Shown piece by piece: positions 1-9,277 of a stretch of 64,000 bases of DNA. The position numbers and the translations under genes are program-made. Where the stretch lies: assembly GCA_016713985.1 (NCBI GenBank), contig JADJOD010000050.1, positions 62,001-126,000 on the forward strand. The letters run 5' to 3'. The notes beneath the pieces were generated by a model. The model saw only the letters and a list, made by a program, of their open reading frames with translations. It was not told the origin of the DNA and did no database searches. Numbering within the stretch: the stretch's first letter is position 1; each line of letters begins with the position of its first letter. Source of the stretch: Lewinellaceae bacterium (GTDB taxonomy: Bacteria; Bacteroidota; Bacteroidia; Chitinophagales; Saprospiraceae).

Positions 1-914
1 GCCGAAAGGAGCAGGCGCACGGCATCACGGGCGTCGCCGAGGCGGCCGGCGGCGTTGATCAGTGGACCGAGCCCGAATACCAAATCGCTGACATCCAGCG
101 GGAAAGGTCGGTTTATCCGGTTCATTAAAGCCCAAAGGCCCACGCGGGGCGAGTGATTGAGCCGGTGCAGGCCGAAATGCGCCAGCGTGCGGTTTTCGCC
201 GATCATAGGTACGATATCGCAGGCGATGCTCACCGCCACGAGGTCGAGCAGGTCGTCGATTTCTTCCTGCGGGGTGTTGTTGTGCAAGGTCAGCGCCTGG
301 GCGAGTTTAAAAGCAATGCCGCATCCGCTGAGGTCTTTGAAGGGGTAAGGGCAATCGGCGCGTTTGGGGTCGAGATTGGCCACGGCGTCGGGCAGGCCGC
401 CTTCCGGCAGGTGGTGATCGCAGACAATGAAGTCGATGCCGTAACTTTTGGCCAAAGTCACCGCGTCGTGGGCCTTGATGCCGCAATCCATCGCGATGAC
501 GAGTGAGGCGCCCGTTTTGCGGGCGTATTCCACGCTGGGCAAGCTTACTCCGTAACCTTCTTTTTCGCGGTCGGGCAGGTAATAATCGAGATTTTGGTAA
601 AAACCGGACAGGAAAGCGAACATAAGCGCCACGCTGGTGGTGCCATCCACGTCGTAGTCGCCGTACAGCAGGATACGTTCGCCGTTTTTCAGCGCTTTGT
701 CGAGGCGCGCCACGGCGAGGTCCATGTCCTTCATTAAGAATGGATTGTGCAGATCATTGAGGTCGGGGCGGAAAAAAGTGCGCGCTTCGTCGACGGTTTT
801 TATGCCGCGTTGCACGAGCAGCCGGCAGAACAGGAGATCAATGCCCAGGTCGTCCCGGAGTTGTTGTGCGACCTGCTCGTCGGTCGGAATCAGTTGCCAG
901 CGGGGAGATGTCAT
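1..914 (-). CDS. recJ: single-stranded-DNA exonuclease RecJ, 5' part
   Basis: This is the N-terminal ~304 residues of RecJ, the 5'-to-3' single-strand exonuclease of recombination and mismatch repair. The gene runs off the left edge of the window. The protein begins MTSPRWQLIP and shows the DHH-superfamily motifs in order: DYDVDG at about residue 100, a conserved MDCG aspartate, and DHH in VCDHHLPEGG. These are the metal ligands of the catalytic core. The segment CGIAFKLAQAL and the later GPLINAAGRLGDA also fit RecJ. The start is an ATG at 914. Upstream DNA to 1666 holds no credible gene, so recJ and the GH57 gene are divergent. The family call is firm; nothing can be said about the C-terminal half. 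Confidence 0.93.
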   Translation of the reverse strand, partial: MTSPRWQLIPTDEQVAQQLRDDLGIDLLFCRLLVQRGIKTVDEARTFFRPDLNDLHNPFLMKDMDLAVARLDKALKNGERILLYGDYDVDGTTSVALMFAFLSGFYQNLDYYLPDREKEGYGVSLPSVEYARKTGASLVIAMDCGIKAHDAVTLAKSYGIDFIVCDHHLPEGGLPDAVANLDPKRADCPYPFKDLSGCGIAFKLAQALTLHNNTPQEEIDDLLDLVAVSIACDIVPMIGENRTLAHFGLHRLNHSPRVGLWALMNRINRPFPLDVSDLVFGLGPLINAAGRLGDARDAVRLLLS

Positions 915-1266
915 GGTTGGGGAGATATTTTTGTTTCGGGGGGCTAAATTAGGGATTTTATCACAACCGTTTGAACTCTAACTGATATTCCTCGTTACCG
1001 GCACAGGTAACGGGGAACAAAACCAGCAGGAGCTTAACAACCCAAAGGAGCAGAGTAGCAGCATTTTCAGCATTATCACGATATTTGTTTTCAGCATATT
1101 TTTTATCCCGACCGGTTTGCCAAGATAAGTCGGGACGCGCAATTTTATCTTCAAAACACCCGTTTTCACTTTTTTACCCAAAAAGCACCCCATATTCGCC
1201 CTTGGGGCCGGTTTTTGCACCTTATTCCAGCAAACCGCGCAGTGGACCTGCCCCGACGGGGTGGAG

Positions 1267-1553
1267 TCAAAAGTCAGAGGTGCTTTATATTAGCCTTGAA
1301 ACGGGAAATATTATTTTGAATCGCGACCGAAACAGACGAGGGCGTCTCAAAGGGTTGATGAAAGTTGATAATGATTGATGAAAGTTGATGTTTGGATTGA
1401 AAAATGGCATAAATTAGTGCCTTTTCGGCTCAAAATATCAACCTGATAAACTTTTATAAACCCTCATCAACCTTTTGAGACACCCTCGTCTGCGCATCAT
1501 CCGAATAAAGTTTCTCCCAATACGCCACGATGTGCAACTTAAAGACTTTTGAT
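1267..1553. repeat. diverged inverted repeat pair in the recJ-GH57 gap
   Basis: The 750-base gap between recJ and the GH57 gene has no convincing coding sequence. It contains two related segments of about 105-110 bases in opposite orientation, roughly 1267-1371 and 1443-1553. The best-preserved arms are 1334-1360 and 1465-1491, 27 bases with about three mismatches around AGACGAGGGnGTCTCAAA. Read outward, the copies share more scattered matches (CAAAAGTC, ACTTTATT-like), so they look like two old copies of one element. Function is unknown. Confidence 0.5.
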
Positions 1554-1641
1554 CCCCCCTGCCCGTGGCGGAAACGCAGGGCTTCTTTTTGCCAGCACGT
1601 CGCGTCTGACATTTTTTCCGCCGCCACCGGACAGGTGATAT

Positions 1642-1661
1642 AAATTTCGCCGCTACCTTCG
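1642..1661 (+). promoter_or_regulatory. Bacteroidota-type -7 box(es) before GH57
   Basis: TACCTTCG at 1654-1661 and TAAATTTC at 1642-1649 both resemble the Bacteroidota -7 element TAnnTTTG. If the nearer box is used, the transcript would start within a base or two of the ATG at 1667, making the mRNA leaderless. If the upstream box is used, the leader is about 12 bases. Confidence 0.4.
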
Positions 1662-1666
1662 CACCC

Positions 1667-4144
1667 ATGTCCCGTTCAAACAAGTACGTGTGTATACACG
1701 GTCATTTTTATCAGCCGCCCCGGGAGAATGCCTGGTTGGAGACGGTGGAGCAACAGGAGTCGGCGCGGCCGTTTCACGACTGGAACGCCCGTATCAACTT
1801 CGAGTGCTACGCCCCCAACGCGGCCGCCCGCATCCTCGACGATCAGGGTTGGATCACCAAGATCCGGAACAATTACAACCGCATTTCCTGGAATTTCGGC
1901 CCTACCCTGCTCGCCTGGCTCGAACAAAACGACCCGGAGGCCTACGACCTCATTCAGAAAGCCGACAAACGCAGCATCGAACGTTACGGCGGCCACGGCT
2001 CCGCGCTGGCGCAGGTACACAGCCACCTGATCCTGCCCCTGTGCAATTACCGCGACAAGGTGACGCAGGTGTGGTGGGGTGTCCGCGATTTTGAACACCG
2101 CTTCGGGCGATACCCGGAAGGCATCTGGCTGGCCGAAACAGCCGTCAATACCGAGACGCTCGAAGTGCTGGCCTCCCACGGCATTCAGTACACCGTTTTG
2201 GCGCCGCGTCAGGCAAAAGCCGTCCGCCCGATACCTCCGGCGGACAAAAAACAATCGGCAGCGGATCAGCCAACCAGCGCCAAAACCGCAGATCAGGCGT
2301 CCGGCTGGCGCGAAGTCAACGCCGAAAGTATCGACACCCGGCACCCGTATTGGTGCCAGCTGCCGAGCGGGCGGCGTATCGCGTTGTTTTTTTACCACGG
2401 CGGCATCGCACAGGAAGTGGCTTTTAACGGCCTGCTCAACAGCGGCACCAACTTCGCCAAAAGGATGACCAGTCTTTTTGACAACACGGACGAGCCACAA
2501 CTCGCCCACATTGCCACCGACGGCGAAAGTTACGGCCACCACCACCGCTTCGGCGAAATGGCGCTGGCCGATTGCCTCAACCAGATTGAAGACAACGGCC
2601 TCGCAACACTGACCAATTACGGCCAGTTTCTCGAATTGTTTCCGCCGCAGTGGGAAGTGCAGATACACGAAAATTCGTCGTGGAGTTGCGTCCACGGCGT
2701 CGAACGCTGGCGGTCCGATTGCGGCTGCAATACCGGCGGCCGGCCGGGCTGGCACCAGCGCTGGCGCAAACCCCTGCGCGACACCCTCGACTGGCTGCGC
2801 GACCAGCTGGCGCCGGTATTCGAACGGGAAGCCGCGCGGTTCCTGCGCGACCCCTGGGTGGCCCGCAACGAATACATCGAAGTGATGCTCGACCGCAGCA
2901 ACGACAACGTTGCGAAGTTCTTAGCCAAACACGCCCGCCGGCAACTGAGTCACCTCGAAGAAGTTATGGTGCTGCGACTCCTGGAAATTCAACGGCATGC
3001 CGTGCTCATGTACACGAGTTGCGGCTGGTTTTTTGACGAAATTTCGGGCATTGAAACCAACCAGATCCTGCAATACGCCCTGCGGGCAATGGACTACGCC
3101 AAGGACGTGGCGAACGTCGATTTACACACGGAATTTAACAAACGGCTGGCCGAAGCGCCGAGTAATGTTGTGGCCAACGGCGCCGTCAGTTTCCTGGAAA
3201 ACGTGGTGCCCACACGGGTCACCCTCGAACGGGTGGCCATGCATTTTGCCGTCGCGTCGTTGTTCGAAAAAGACCCGGAAGGACTGGATTTATTCAACTA
3301 CAAGGCTTCCGTGGAGTTTTTTGAAAAAATAAACGCCGGCAAAACGGAGTATACCGCCGGGCGGCTGTCTATCCGCTCGCGGCTGAGTCATGCGGAAAAA
3401 ACGTTTTGTTTCGCCGTGTTGTACCTCGGCCAGCAACACATCATCGGCAATATCAGCGCCACCATGAACCGCACGACGTTTGATGCCATGTGGCAGCGCA
3501 CGTCGAAGACGTTCAACACGGCTAACCTCGGCGAGGTTATCGGCATTCTGCAGGAATATTTCGGTCCGGAAAAATTCACGCTGGCCACCCTGTTCGCCGA
3601 CGAAAAAATAAAGATCATCCGCGAAATAACAGACTCGAGCCTCGCTTCGGCGGAATCTTCCTTCCGAAACGTGTTCGATGCCAACTACCAGTTGATGACG
3701 GGGCTGGAACAGGCGGGACTGCCGTTGCCCGATGCCTGGCGCAATATTGCCGCCTACGTGCTGAATGCCGATATGCTCAATTATTTCAAAAACGGGGATA
3801 CCAAAGATACCCGTACCCTGCGCCGCATCTCGGACAACCTGAAACGCTGGCAGATAAAACTCAACGACGAAGAGGTGATGCGGCACGCGATCAGTGAACG
3901 TATTTACCGGGAAATCGAACGGATCAACCTCGAAGAATCGTCGGCCCCGCGAGTGGAATGGCTCAACGACGTCCTGAGTATCGTACAAAAAATGGACCTC
4001 AAACCCGATGTCTGGAAGAGCCAGAATGTTTTTTACCTGCTCACCAAAGGTTATCGCAAAGGGCAGTGGGTATTTGTCAATGAAGAATGGAAAGCCGCTT
4101 TCGAACACCTGGCGGCGCTGCTCAAAGTGCGTCTCAAGGTTTGA
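1667..4144 (+). CDS. glycoside hydrolase family 57 protein with DUF3536 region
   Basis: This 825-residue protein belongs to GH57, a family of retaining alpha-glucan-active enzymes such as amylases, 4-alpha-glucanotransferases and branching enzymes. The GH57 motifs appear in order: HGHFYQPP near residues 11-18, the AQVHSH region, WLAETAVN with the expected nucleophile Glu157, and ATDGESYGHHH with the expected acid/base Asp285. The long C-terminal part, from about residue 390, matches the helical DUF3536 region seen in a GH57 subgroup of unproven substrate. No signal peptide is seen, so a cytoplasmic role in glycogen or maltodextrin handling is likely. The ATG at 1667 follows a -7 box very closely. 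The family is certain; the exact reaction is not. Confidence 0.88.
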   Translation: MSRSNKYVCIHGHFYQPPRENAWLETVEQQESARPFHDWNARINFECYAPNAAARILDDQGWITKIRNNYNRISWNFGPTLLAWLEQNDPEAYDLIQKADKRSIERYGGHGSALAQVHSHLILPLCNYRDKVTQVWWGVRDFEHRFGRYPEGIWLAETAVNTETLEVLASHGIQYTVLAPRQAKAVRPIPPADKKQSAADQPTSAKTADQASGWREVNAESIDTRHPYWCQLPSGRRIALFFYHGGIAQEVAFNGLLNSGTNFAKRMTSLFDNTDEPQLAHIATDGESYGHHHRFGEMALADCLNQIEDNGLATLTNYGQFLELFPPQWEVQIHENSSWSCVHGVERWRSDCGCNTGGRPGWHQRWRKPLRDTLDWLRDQLAPVFEREAARFLRDPWVARNEYIEVMLDRSNDNVAKFLAKHARRQLSHLEEVMVLRLLEIQRHAVLMYTSCGWFFDEISGIETNQILQYALRAMDYAKDVANVDLHTEFNKRLAEAPSNVVANGAVSFLENVVPTRVTLERVAMHFAVASLFEKDPEGLDLFNYKASVEFFEKINAGKTEYTAGRLSIRSRLSHAEKTFCFAVLYLGQQHIIGNISATMNRTTFDAMWQRTSKTFNTANLGEVIGILQEYFGPEKFTLATLFADEKIKIIREITDSSLASAESSFRNVFDANYQLMTGLEQAGLPLPDAWRNIAAYVLNADMLNYFKNGDTKDTRTLRRISDNLKRWQIKLNDEEVMRHAISERIYREIERINLEESSAPRVEWLNDVLSIVQKMDLKPDVWKSQNVFYLLTKGYRKGQWVFVNEEWKAAFEHLAALLKVRLKV

Positions 4145-4157
4145 CCGGCAGCCAGAA

Positions 4158-5730
4158 TCATTCCTGCCCGTTCATTTCGCTGTCGTATTCCAGGTCGTCG
4201 GCGTGGTACCAGCCGGCTTTCTGGATCTTGTTGAGTTTTTTACGGTTGTTGTTTACGATCTTCCAGGCTCCGTTTTGGAAGCGGTAAAGCGGCGGTTTTT
4301 CAAAAAGGCCGTTGTGCAGGTCGAGGGTGGGCGGCGCCTGTTGGCGGGCATCTAACTGTTTGTTATACAGCACATAAGATTGCACGCCTGCGGTGGCGGG
4401 AGCTACGCTGTCGACATCCGGAAGTTTCGCCTTGTACCCGTCCAGGTTGCGGTCGCGGGAATTGCTGAGGGTGATCACATCGCCTTTTTCGAGTGCTTCT
4501 ATGTATTTGGTATAGGGCACCTTGTAACGATCCATGTTATAACTGATCCCGATCTGGTAACTTTGAATACGTTCGCCAAAACGCAGGTTCATGTAGTCGC
4601 GCCCCCAGGAACATTTGGCGATGAGGCTGAAACTGCGCCAGTTGAGGTTGCGCAATTCAAAAATAAAATCGGCATTTGAGCGGTTAACGGCTTTTTTGTC
4701 CAACACCAGGGTGTGGTCCAGACGCGCCATCCAGTTCCAGTAACCTTTGGGGTGTTTTCTTTTTCGGCCTCAGTTTGCGCACGATATGGCGGGGCTCGAT
4801 ATAAAACATGGCCATAGTTTTGCCGTCGCGTTGTACGATGGTGTCGCGTTCAATTACCGGCACCGCAACCGTTTGATAAACAGCCGGTTGATCATAACTT
4901 GAAAAAATGGCCCGCGCGCCCAGGAAGTTGCCGCTGCGGAATTGCAGGCGGGTAATGATGCGGTTTTTGCCGTAACCCAGCACATCCATGTCTTCATCAA
5001 AAGTGAGCAGGGTGCCGATGTTGATTTCGCGCTGGTAAGCGATCATGGCCGACCAAAATGCATTGCTTTTCCAGCCGTCGCGGTCGTTGACCTGCAACTT
5101 GGGGTTGATATACTGGCTGTAGGTGTAGCCGAGGCGAAGGTAGTTGGTGGAAAAATTGCCGTTTTTCAGGTTGACAACCAGCTTGGCCGAATCGAGAAAA
5201 AAGGGATTGGGCTGCCCGTTGGAAAGGTGCGCAACCACTAAGGTCAGGTGTTGGAAGCGAGTTGACAGGGAATCTAATTTCCTGTGAATGAAATAATTGA
5301 AAAAGAATTTCGGCTGAAAATTCGGCGGGCGGACTGGAAAACTCTGTTCCTTGCTCAGGTAGATGCGAAAAGTCATCTGGGGTTCGAACGCAATGCTGAA
5401 ACGTTTCAGCCAGTCGCGCTGGAGGTCGCGGCCCTTCAGGATCACATAATACGGCGCAAGGTTGGCCTCGAAATAAGGCAGGGCATGTTTCGTCGGCACA
5501 CTGTCGATCGTACGCCCGAACTGGCTGGAGTTAAAATAAAGCGGCAGTCCGAAATATTCAATTTCCCGGTCAGCCATCAGGACGTTGAACAACTGCCGGG
5601 TAATTTCCGAATTGTCGCGGTCGGGAAATACGGCGCCCTGCGGCTGCAACTGGGCGGATAACGGTGTGGAAATAATGGCAAACAGCAACGGCAACAAAAT
5701 GGCCGGCAGTTGATTGGGGGCGTTTCGCAT
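4158..5730 (-). CDS. OMPLA-like outer-membrane protein, frameshifted as written
   Basis: Two overlapping reading frames (to 4684 and from about 4730) make one protein of about 523 residues once a single C is removed from the run at 4749-4752. The ATG at 5730 starts a good signal peptide ending LSAQ; a longer in-frame start upstream lacks that signal. The mature part looks like a beta barrel. The segment HLSNGQPNP resembles the HxSNG active-site motif of outer-membrane phospholipase A (His and Ser), with an upstream FPVRPPNFQPKFFF and a final strand GRDYMNLRF that also recall OMPLA. The third OMPLA residue, an Asn about 14 residues after the His, is not obvious, so activity is uncertain. A ~120-residue C-terminal extension follows the barrel. 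The OMPLA link is my inference from motif resemblance. Confidence 0.45.
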
Positions 5731-5969
5731 GGTTTGAAATTCGGGATCTGATTGAAGACCCAAACCTACAGGCAGGCCAATCATGGCCGGGCTAAAGGCC
5801 GATTAACACCTGATTAAATTTCGATTAAAACGCAGGTAAATAGTTGCAGCAATCGGCTCACGAAACGGAGCAGGGTGAGGAGCGCCGGTTTTATTCATCG
5901 GGCGAAAAAAAGCCGGCGGTCGGCCGAAAAAAAGCAGCAGATATATTAATATGCAATTTGTTTTTTGGT

Positions 5970-5977
5970 TACTTTTG
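5970..5977 (+). promoter_or_regulatory. -7 box TACTTTTG
   Basis: TACTTTTG matches the Bacteroidota -7 consensus and lies 57 bases before the ATG of the glycine-rich protein. The rest of the 300-base gap from 5731 holds nothing else I recognise. Confidence 0.5.
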
Positions 5978-6034
5978 CCAAAACCGGAATAATTATTCAG
6001 TAAAGTTCATTTACACAAAACGAATCACCATATC

Positions 6035-6394
6035 ATGAAAAACACTTTACTCTCCTCCCTGATTACCCTCGTCGTTGGCTTCCTGGCCAATAAATTTTTA
6101 CCGGCAGGCTCGGCCACCTGGGCTGTTCCACTCGTCAGCGCCGCAGCCGGCATCTTTTTGAAACAAAGCCCGAAAGACGGCGCTTTATCCGGCCTGCTCG
6201 GCGGTGGTGTATTGGGTGGACTGGCCAGCGCAATGGGTGATGGCGGCCTGGGCTCCATCCTCGGCAGCCTGATGGGCGACGGCGGTGGCGGGATGCTCGG
6301 ATCGATTCTCGGCGGCGGTGTACTGGGCGGCGCAGGCGGCGGCATCGGCGGCTTCCTGCAGGGCATGATCAACAAATCGCAGTCCGCTTCCTGA
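6035..6394 (+). CDS. small glycine-rich membrane protein
   Basis: This 119-residue protein has an N-terminal hydrophobic segment (LSSLITLVVGFLANKFL), a second hydrophobic stretch around residues 27-42, and then a low-complexity Gly/Leu/Ala region of GGGVLGG-type repeats to the C-terminus. This suggests a small membrane-associated protein with glycine-zipper helices. No enzyme motif is visible and I do not recognise a named family. The ATG at 6035 is preceded by an A-rich stretch and a -7 box. It is followed at once by a bidirectional terminator shared with the convergent peptidase gene. The gene is probably real because of its codon use, promoter and terminator; its role is unknown. Confidence 0.6.
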   Translation: MKNTLLSSLITLVVGFLANKFLPAGSATWAVPLVSAAAGIFLKQSPKDGALSGLLGGGVLGGLASAMGDGGLGSILGSLMGDGGGGMLGSILGGGVLGGAGGGIGGFLQGMINKSQSAS

Positions 6395-6412
6395 TGCAAT
6401 GAATCATGGTAC

Positions 6413-6450
6413 TTCCCGCCGGTTTCCGGTCCGGCGGGAGGTTTATTTTC
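6413..6450. terminator. bidirectional terminator hairpin
   Basis: CCCGCCGG (6415-6422) pairs perfectly with CCGGCGGG (6431-6438), followed by GGTTTATTTT. It sits between two convergent genes. Confidence 0.7.
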
Positions 6451-7837
6451 CCCGCAATTCCTCCACCTCCTTCACCGTTTTCGGTATCGCCTCACCCAGC
6501 ACCCGGTGCCCTTTTTCCGTGATCAATACGTTGTCTTCGATGCGGATGCCGCCGAAATCGCGGTATTTTTTCAGAGCGGGATAATTGACAAACTCCGTAA
6601 ACATTTTTTTGCGCCGCCACTGATCGATCAGTTGGGGAATAAAATAAATGCCCGGCTCCACGGTAAGTACAAAACCCGGTTCGAGTGTACGCGCGAGGCG
6701 CAGGTAGGCCGTACCGAACTGCTCGCTTCGTTTCACAGTATCGGAATACCCCACGTAATTTTCACCCAGGTCTTCCATATCGTGTACGTCGAGGCCGATC
6801 ATGTGGCCCAGTCCGTGCGGAAAAAAAAGCGCATGAGCGCCCTGCGCCACAGCTTCGTCGAGATTGCCCTGCATCAAACCGAGCGATTTCAGGCCTTCCG
6901 CCATACGCCGGGCGGCCGCCAGGTGCACTTCCCTGTAAGTAATGCCGGGGCGCAGCGAGGCGATGGCGCTTACCTCGGCATCCAGCACGATTTCGTAAAT
7001 TTCCCTTTGTTTGGTCGTAAATTTTGACGCCACCGGGAACGTGCGCGTGATGTCGCCGGCGTAGTGCATAGCCGTTTCGGCGCCGAAATCGCCCAGCAGC
7101 ATCTGGCCTTTTTGCAACGTGTTGCCGTGGTAGTGATTGTGCAAAATTTGCCCGTCGACGCTCAAAATGACCGGGTACGAGAGATTGCCGCCGCCCGCCA
7201 CGGCGATGCCTTCCACTTTACCCGCCAGTTCGGCCTCCACCTGGCCCTCGCGCGCGTCGCGCATGGCGGCCACGTGCATCGCGCCGGTGACGTTTACGGC
7301 GTGTTCCATTTCGGCCACTTCTTCCTGGGACTTGTGCGAACGCTGCGCCACGATGGCGCGGATCAATGCTTCGGAGGTCGCGCCTTTCAATTTCGGCGTC
7401 GGAATATTTAATAAGTCCTTCAATAACAGCATGTTGTCGTGGCGGTAAGGCGGCGCAAAATGAATGACCTGCCCCGAACGCCGGGCCTTTTTCAAAAAAG
7501 AAGGCAGGCGGCGGAAAGGCAACACCTCACGCACACCCACGCGCGCAGCCAGTTCCTTTATGGATGGCATAGCCCCCATCCAGACGACGTCTTCCAGGCT
7601 CAGGTCGTCGCCAAAAACGATCTCACGCCCCGAGTCGATGTCGATCACAGCGGCCAGGCCCGGCTTGTCGATGCCGAAAAAGTAGAGGAAATTGCTGTCC
7701 TGCCGGAAGTGATAGGTGTTGCCGGCGTAGTTCATGCCGACCTCGTTGTTGCCGGGGAAAAACAACAGGCCCGATTTCAGGTCTTTTTTCAGGCGCTCGC
7801 GGCGGGATTGGTAGGTATGTGTCGAAAACATGGTCAT
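6443..7837 (-). CDS. pepP: Xaa-Pro aminopeptidase (M24B, aminopeptidase P)
   Basis: This metallopeptidase removes an N-terminal residue that precedes proline. It has the creatinase-type N-terminal domain (PGNNEVGMNYAGNTYHFRQ) and the pita-bread catalytic domain. The five dinuclear-metal ligands are in place: Asp in LLGDFGAE, Asp in AGDITRTFP, His in HGLGHMIGLDVHD, Glu in TVEPGIY and Glu in GIRIEDNVLI. The frame stays open upstream to a TTG at 7918, but TACCTTGC near 7912-7919 looks like its -7 box, so initiation should be inside. ATG codons at 7873, 7837 and 7831 are possible. I chose 7837 because the family fold begins right after it and an A-rich stretch precedes it. About 464 residues, cytoplasmic, probably monocistronic. 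Confidence 0.92.
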   Translation of the reverse strand: MTMFSTHTYQSRRERLKKDLKSGLLFFPGNNEVGMNYAGNTYHFRQDSNFLYFFGIDKPGLAAVIDIDSGREIVFGDDLSLEDVVWMGAMPSIKELAARVGVREVLPFRRLPSFLKKARRSGQVIHFAPPYRHDNMLLLKDLLNIPTPKLKGATSEALIRAIVAQRSHKSQEEVAEMEHAVNVTGAMHVAAMRDAREGQVEAELAGKVEGIAVAGGGNLSYPVILSVDGQILHNHYHGNTLQKGQMLLGDFGAETAMHYAGDITRTFPVASKFTTKQREIYEIVLDAEVSAIASLRPGITYREVHLAAARRMAEGLKSLGLMQGNLDEAVAQGAHALFFPHGLGHMIGLDVHDMEDLGENYVGYSDTVKRSEQFGTAYLRLARTLEPGFVLTVEPGIYFIPQLIDQWRRKKMFTEFVNYPALKKYRDFGGIRIEDNVLITEKGHRVLGEAIPKTVKEVEELRGK

Positions 7838-7972
7838 TTTGTGTTGAAAATTTTCATCGATGAATTGTTTCATCGTATTAAAAACGGGTTTTATCGCCGG
7901 AAATATTTGCCGCTGCAAGGTATGACGTGTGGTGTTATGCGGGCTTTGAGAAGTTGATTAATTTAAAATCCG

Positions 7973-7980
7973 TACCTTCG
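7973..7980 (+). promoter_or_regulatory. -7 box TACCTTCG
   Basis: TACCTTCG lies 58 bases before the ATPase ATG and between divergent genes. It is the same TAnnTTCG variant seen before the GH57 and EamA genes. Confidence 0.5.
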
Positions 7981-8038
7981 CAGGTATAGCCAACAAAAAT
8001 ATGGCTTTACATTTTCAATCAATCTGCAATCTAATACA

Positions 8039-9217
8039 ATGGATCCGGTCAAAAACCCATACAGACCTGGTGCGGGCCTCCAGCCTGGAACATTGGCGGG
8101 TCGTGAAAAAGTAATCGAAAAAGCAGAAATCCTCCTGAAGCGTGTAAAAGCAGGTGCGCCTCAGCGTTCGATTATGCTTTATGGCTTAAGAGGTATGGGT
8201 AAAACCGTTTTGCTGAACAGATTTCGGGAAATCGCCAGAGGAGAAAACTACATCGTTCATTTACACGAAATGTCAGAAAAGGATGACTTCAAATCTGTCA
8301 TCACCAGAGCGTTTAAGAAAATTTTATTGGAAATTGATCGCGTAGAACAAGCAAAGGACCTGTTGAAAAAAGCTTTTCGGGTGCTTAAATCCGTGTCTTT
8401 GAACATTCCTGAAGTAGGTGATGTCTCTATTGATCTTGAAAAAATGACGGGCTGGGGAGATTCAGGTAATTTTGAAAGTGATCTCGTAGATTTGGTGGAA
8501 AGTATCGGCCAGGCGGCGAAGGAATATCAAAAATTTGTCTGTATACTGATCGATGAAACACAATACATAGACGAGCGTTCGCTTGCCGCTCTCATCGCCG
8601 CCAACCACAATGTCTCGCAAAGCAACCTGCCAATCGTGTTTATCTGTGCTGGTTTGCCTCAAATTTTGGCACTGACAGGCGATGCCAAATCCTACGCCGA
8701 GCGGCTGTTCGAGTTTGTCAAAATCAATGGCTTAAGCCGCATGGAAACAATGGAGGCTATTGTGGGGCCGGCTCGCAACCTTGGTGTACTCTTTGACCCG
8801 GAGGCTGTGGAGGAGCTTTCCAGATTGACTGGCGGTTATCCTTATTTTATCCAAGAGTTTTGCAAATTCGTATGGGATACTGCTCCACGCGAGGCTTTGC
8901 GAGTAACAAAAGCAGATGTCTTGGCTGCTCAGGCGGAAGCGCAGAACCCATTGGACGACAGTTTCTTCAAGATAAGATTAGACAGAGCAACCGACGGCGA
9001 AAAAAGGTTGATGCGCTCGATGTCCGAAATGGGTAGTGGGCCTTATAAATGGAATGATGTTATAGAAAAAATGGACAAGGCTTCTAATACCCTGAGCCCA
9101 GTGCGGGCATCATTAATAAAAAAAGGGTTCCTTTATGCTCCGGCTTATGGAGTTTTGGATTTTACAGTACCGAAATTTGACGACTTCCTGCGGCGCCATT
9201 TCAGCCGCGCTGCTTAG
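8039..9217 (+). CDS. AAA-type ATP-binding protein (archaeal-ATPase-like)
   Basis: This 392-residue protein has a clear P-loop, GLRGMGKT (about residues 51-58), and a Walker B-like ILIDETQYID with adjacent acidic residues near residue 168. The later helical region has the sequence ELSRLTGGYPYFIQEFCK, typical of the lid of STAND/archaeal-type AAA_16 ATPases. The C-terminus (about 320-392) resembles a winged-helix fold. Such proteins often act as stress or defence switches or as partners of nucleases, but no partner is encoded here. Base composition is clearly more AT-rich than its neighbours (for example clpB), which suggests horizontal acquisition. The ATG at 8039 is the only sensible start. 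The stop codon lies inside the following hairpin. Confidence 0.8.
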   Translation: MDPVKNPYRPGAGLQPGTLAGREKVIEKAEILLKRVKAGAPQRSIMLYGLRGMGKTVLLNRFREIARGENYIVHLHEMSEKDDFKSVITRAFKKILLEIDRVEQAKDLLKKAFRVLKSVSLNIPEVGDVSIDLEKMTGWGDSGNFESDLVDLVESIGQAAKEYQKFVCILIDETQYIDERSLAALIAANHNVSQSNLPIVFICAGLPQILALTGDAKSYAERLFEFVKINGLSRMETMEAIVGPARNLGVLFDPEAVEELSRLTGGYPYFIQEFCKFVWDTAPREALRVTKADVLAAQAEAQNPLDDSFFKIRLDRATDGEKRLMRSMSEMGSGPYKWNDVIEKMDKASNTLSPVRASLIKKGFLYAPAYGVLDFTVPKFDDFLRRHFSRAA

Positions 9218-9257
9218 AAACCGTTTCCCTTCATCGGGGGAGGCAAACGGTTTCTAA
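9214..9257. terminator. hairpin terminator overlapping the ATPase stop
   Basis: TTAGAAACCGTTT (9214-9226) pairs perfectly with AAACGGTTTCTAA (9245-9257). The TAG stop at 9215-9217 is part of the left arm. It sits between convergent genes. Confidence 0.65.
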
Positions 9258-9277
9258 TACAATCAGTTCAAGCGTTT

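Noticed and set aside
978..1683. Short open frames in the recJ-GH57 gap
   Set aside because: They lack promoters, have mixed composition and partly translate the inverted repeat.
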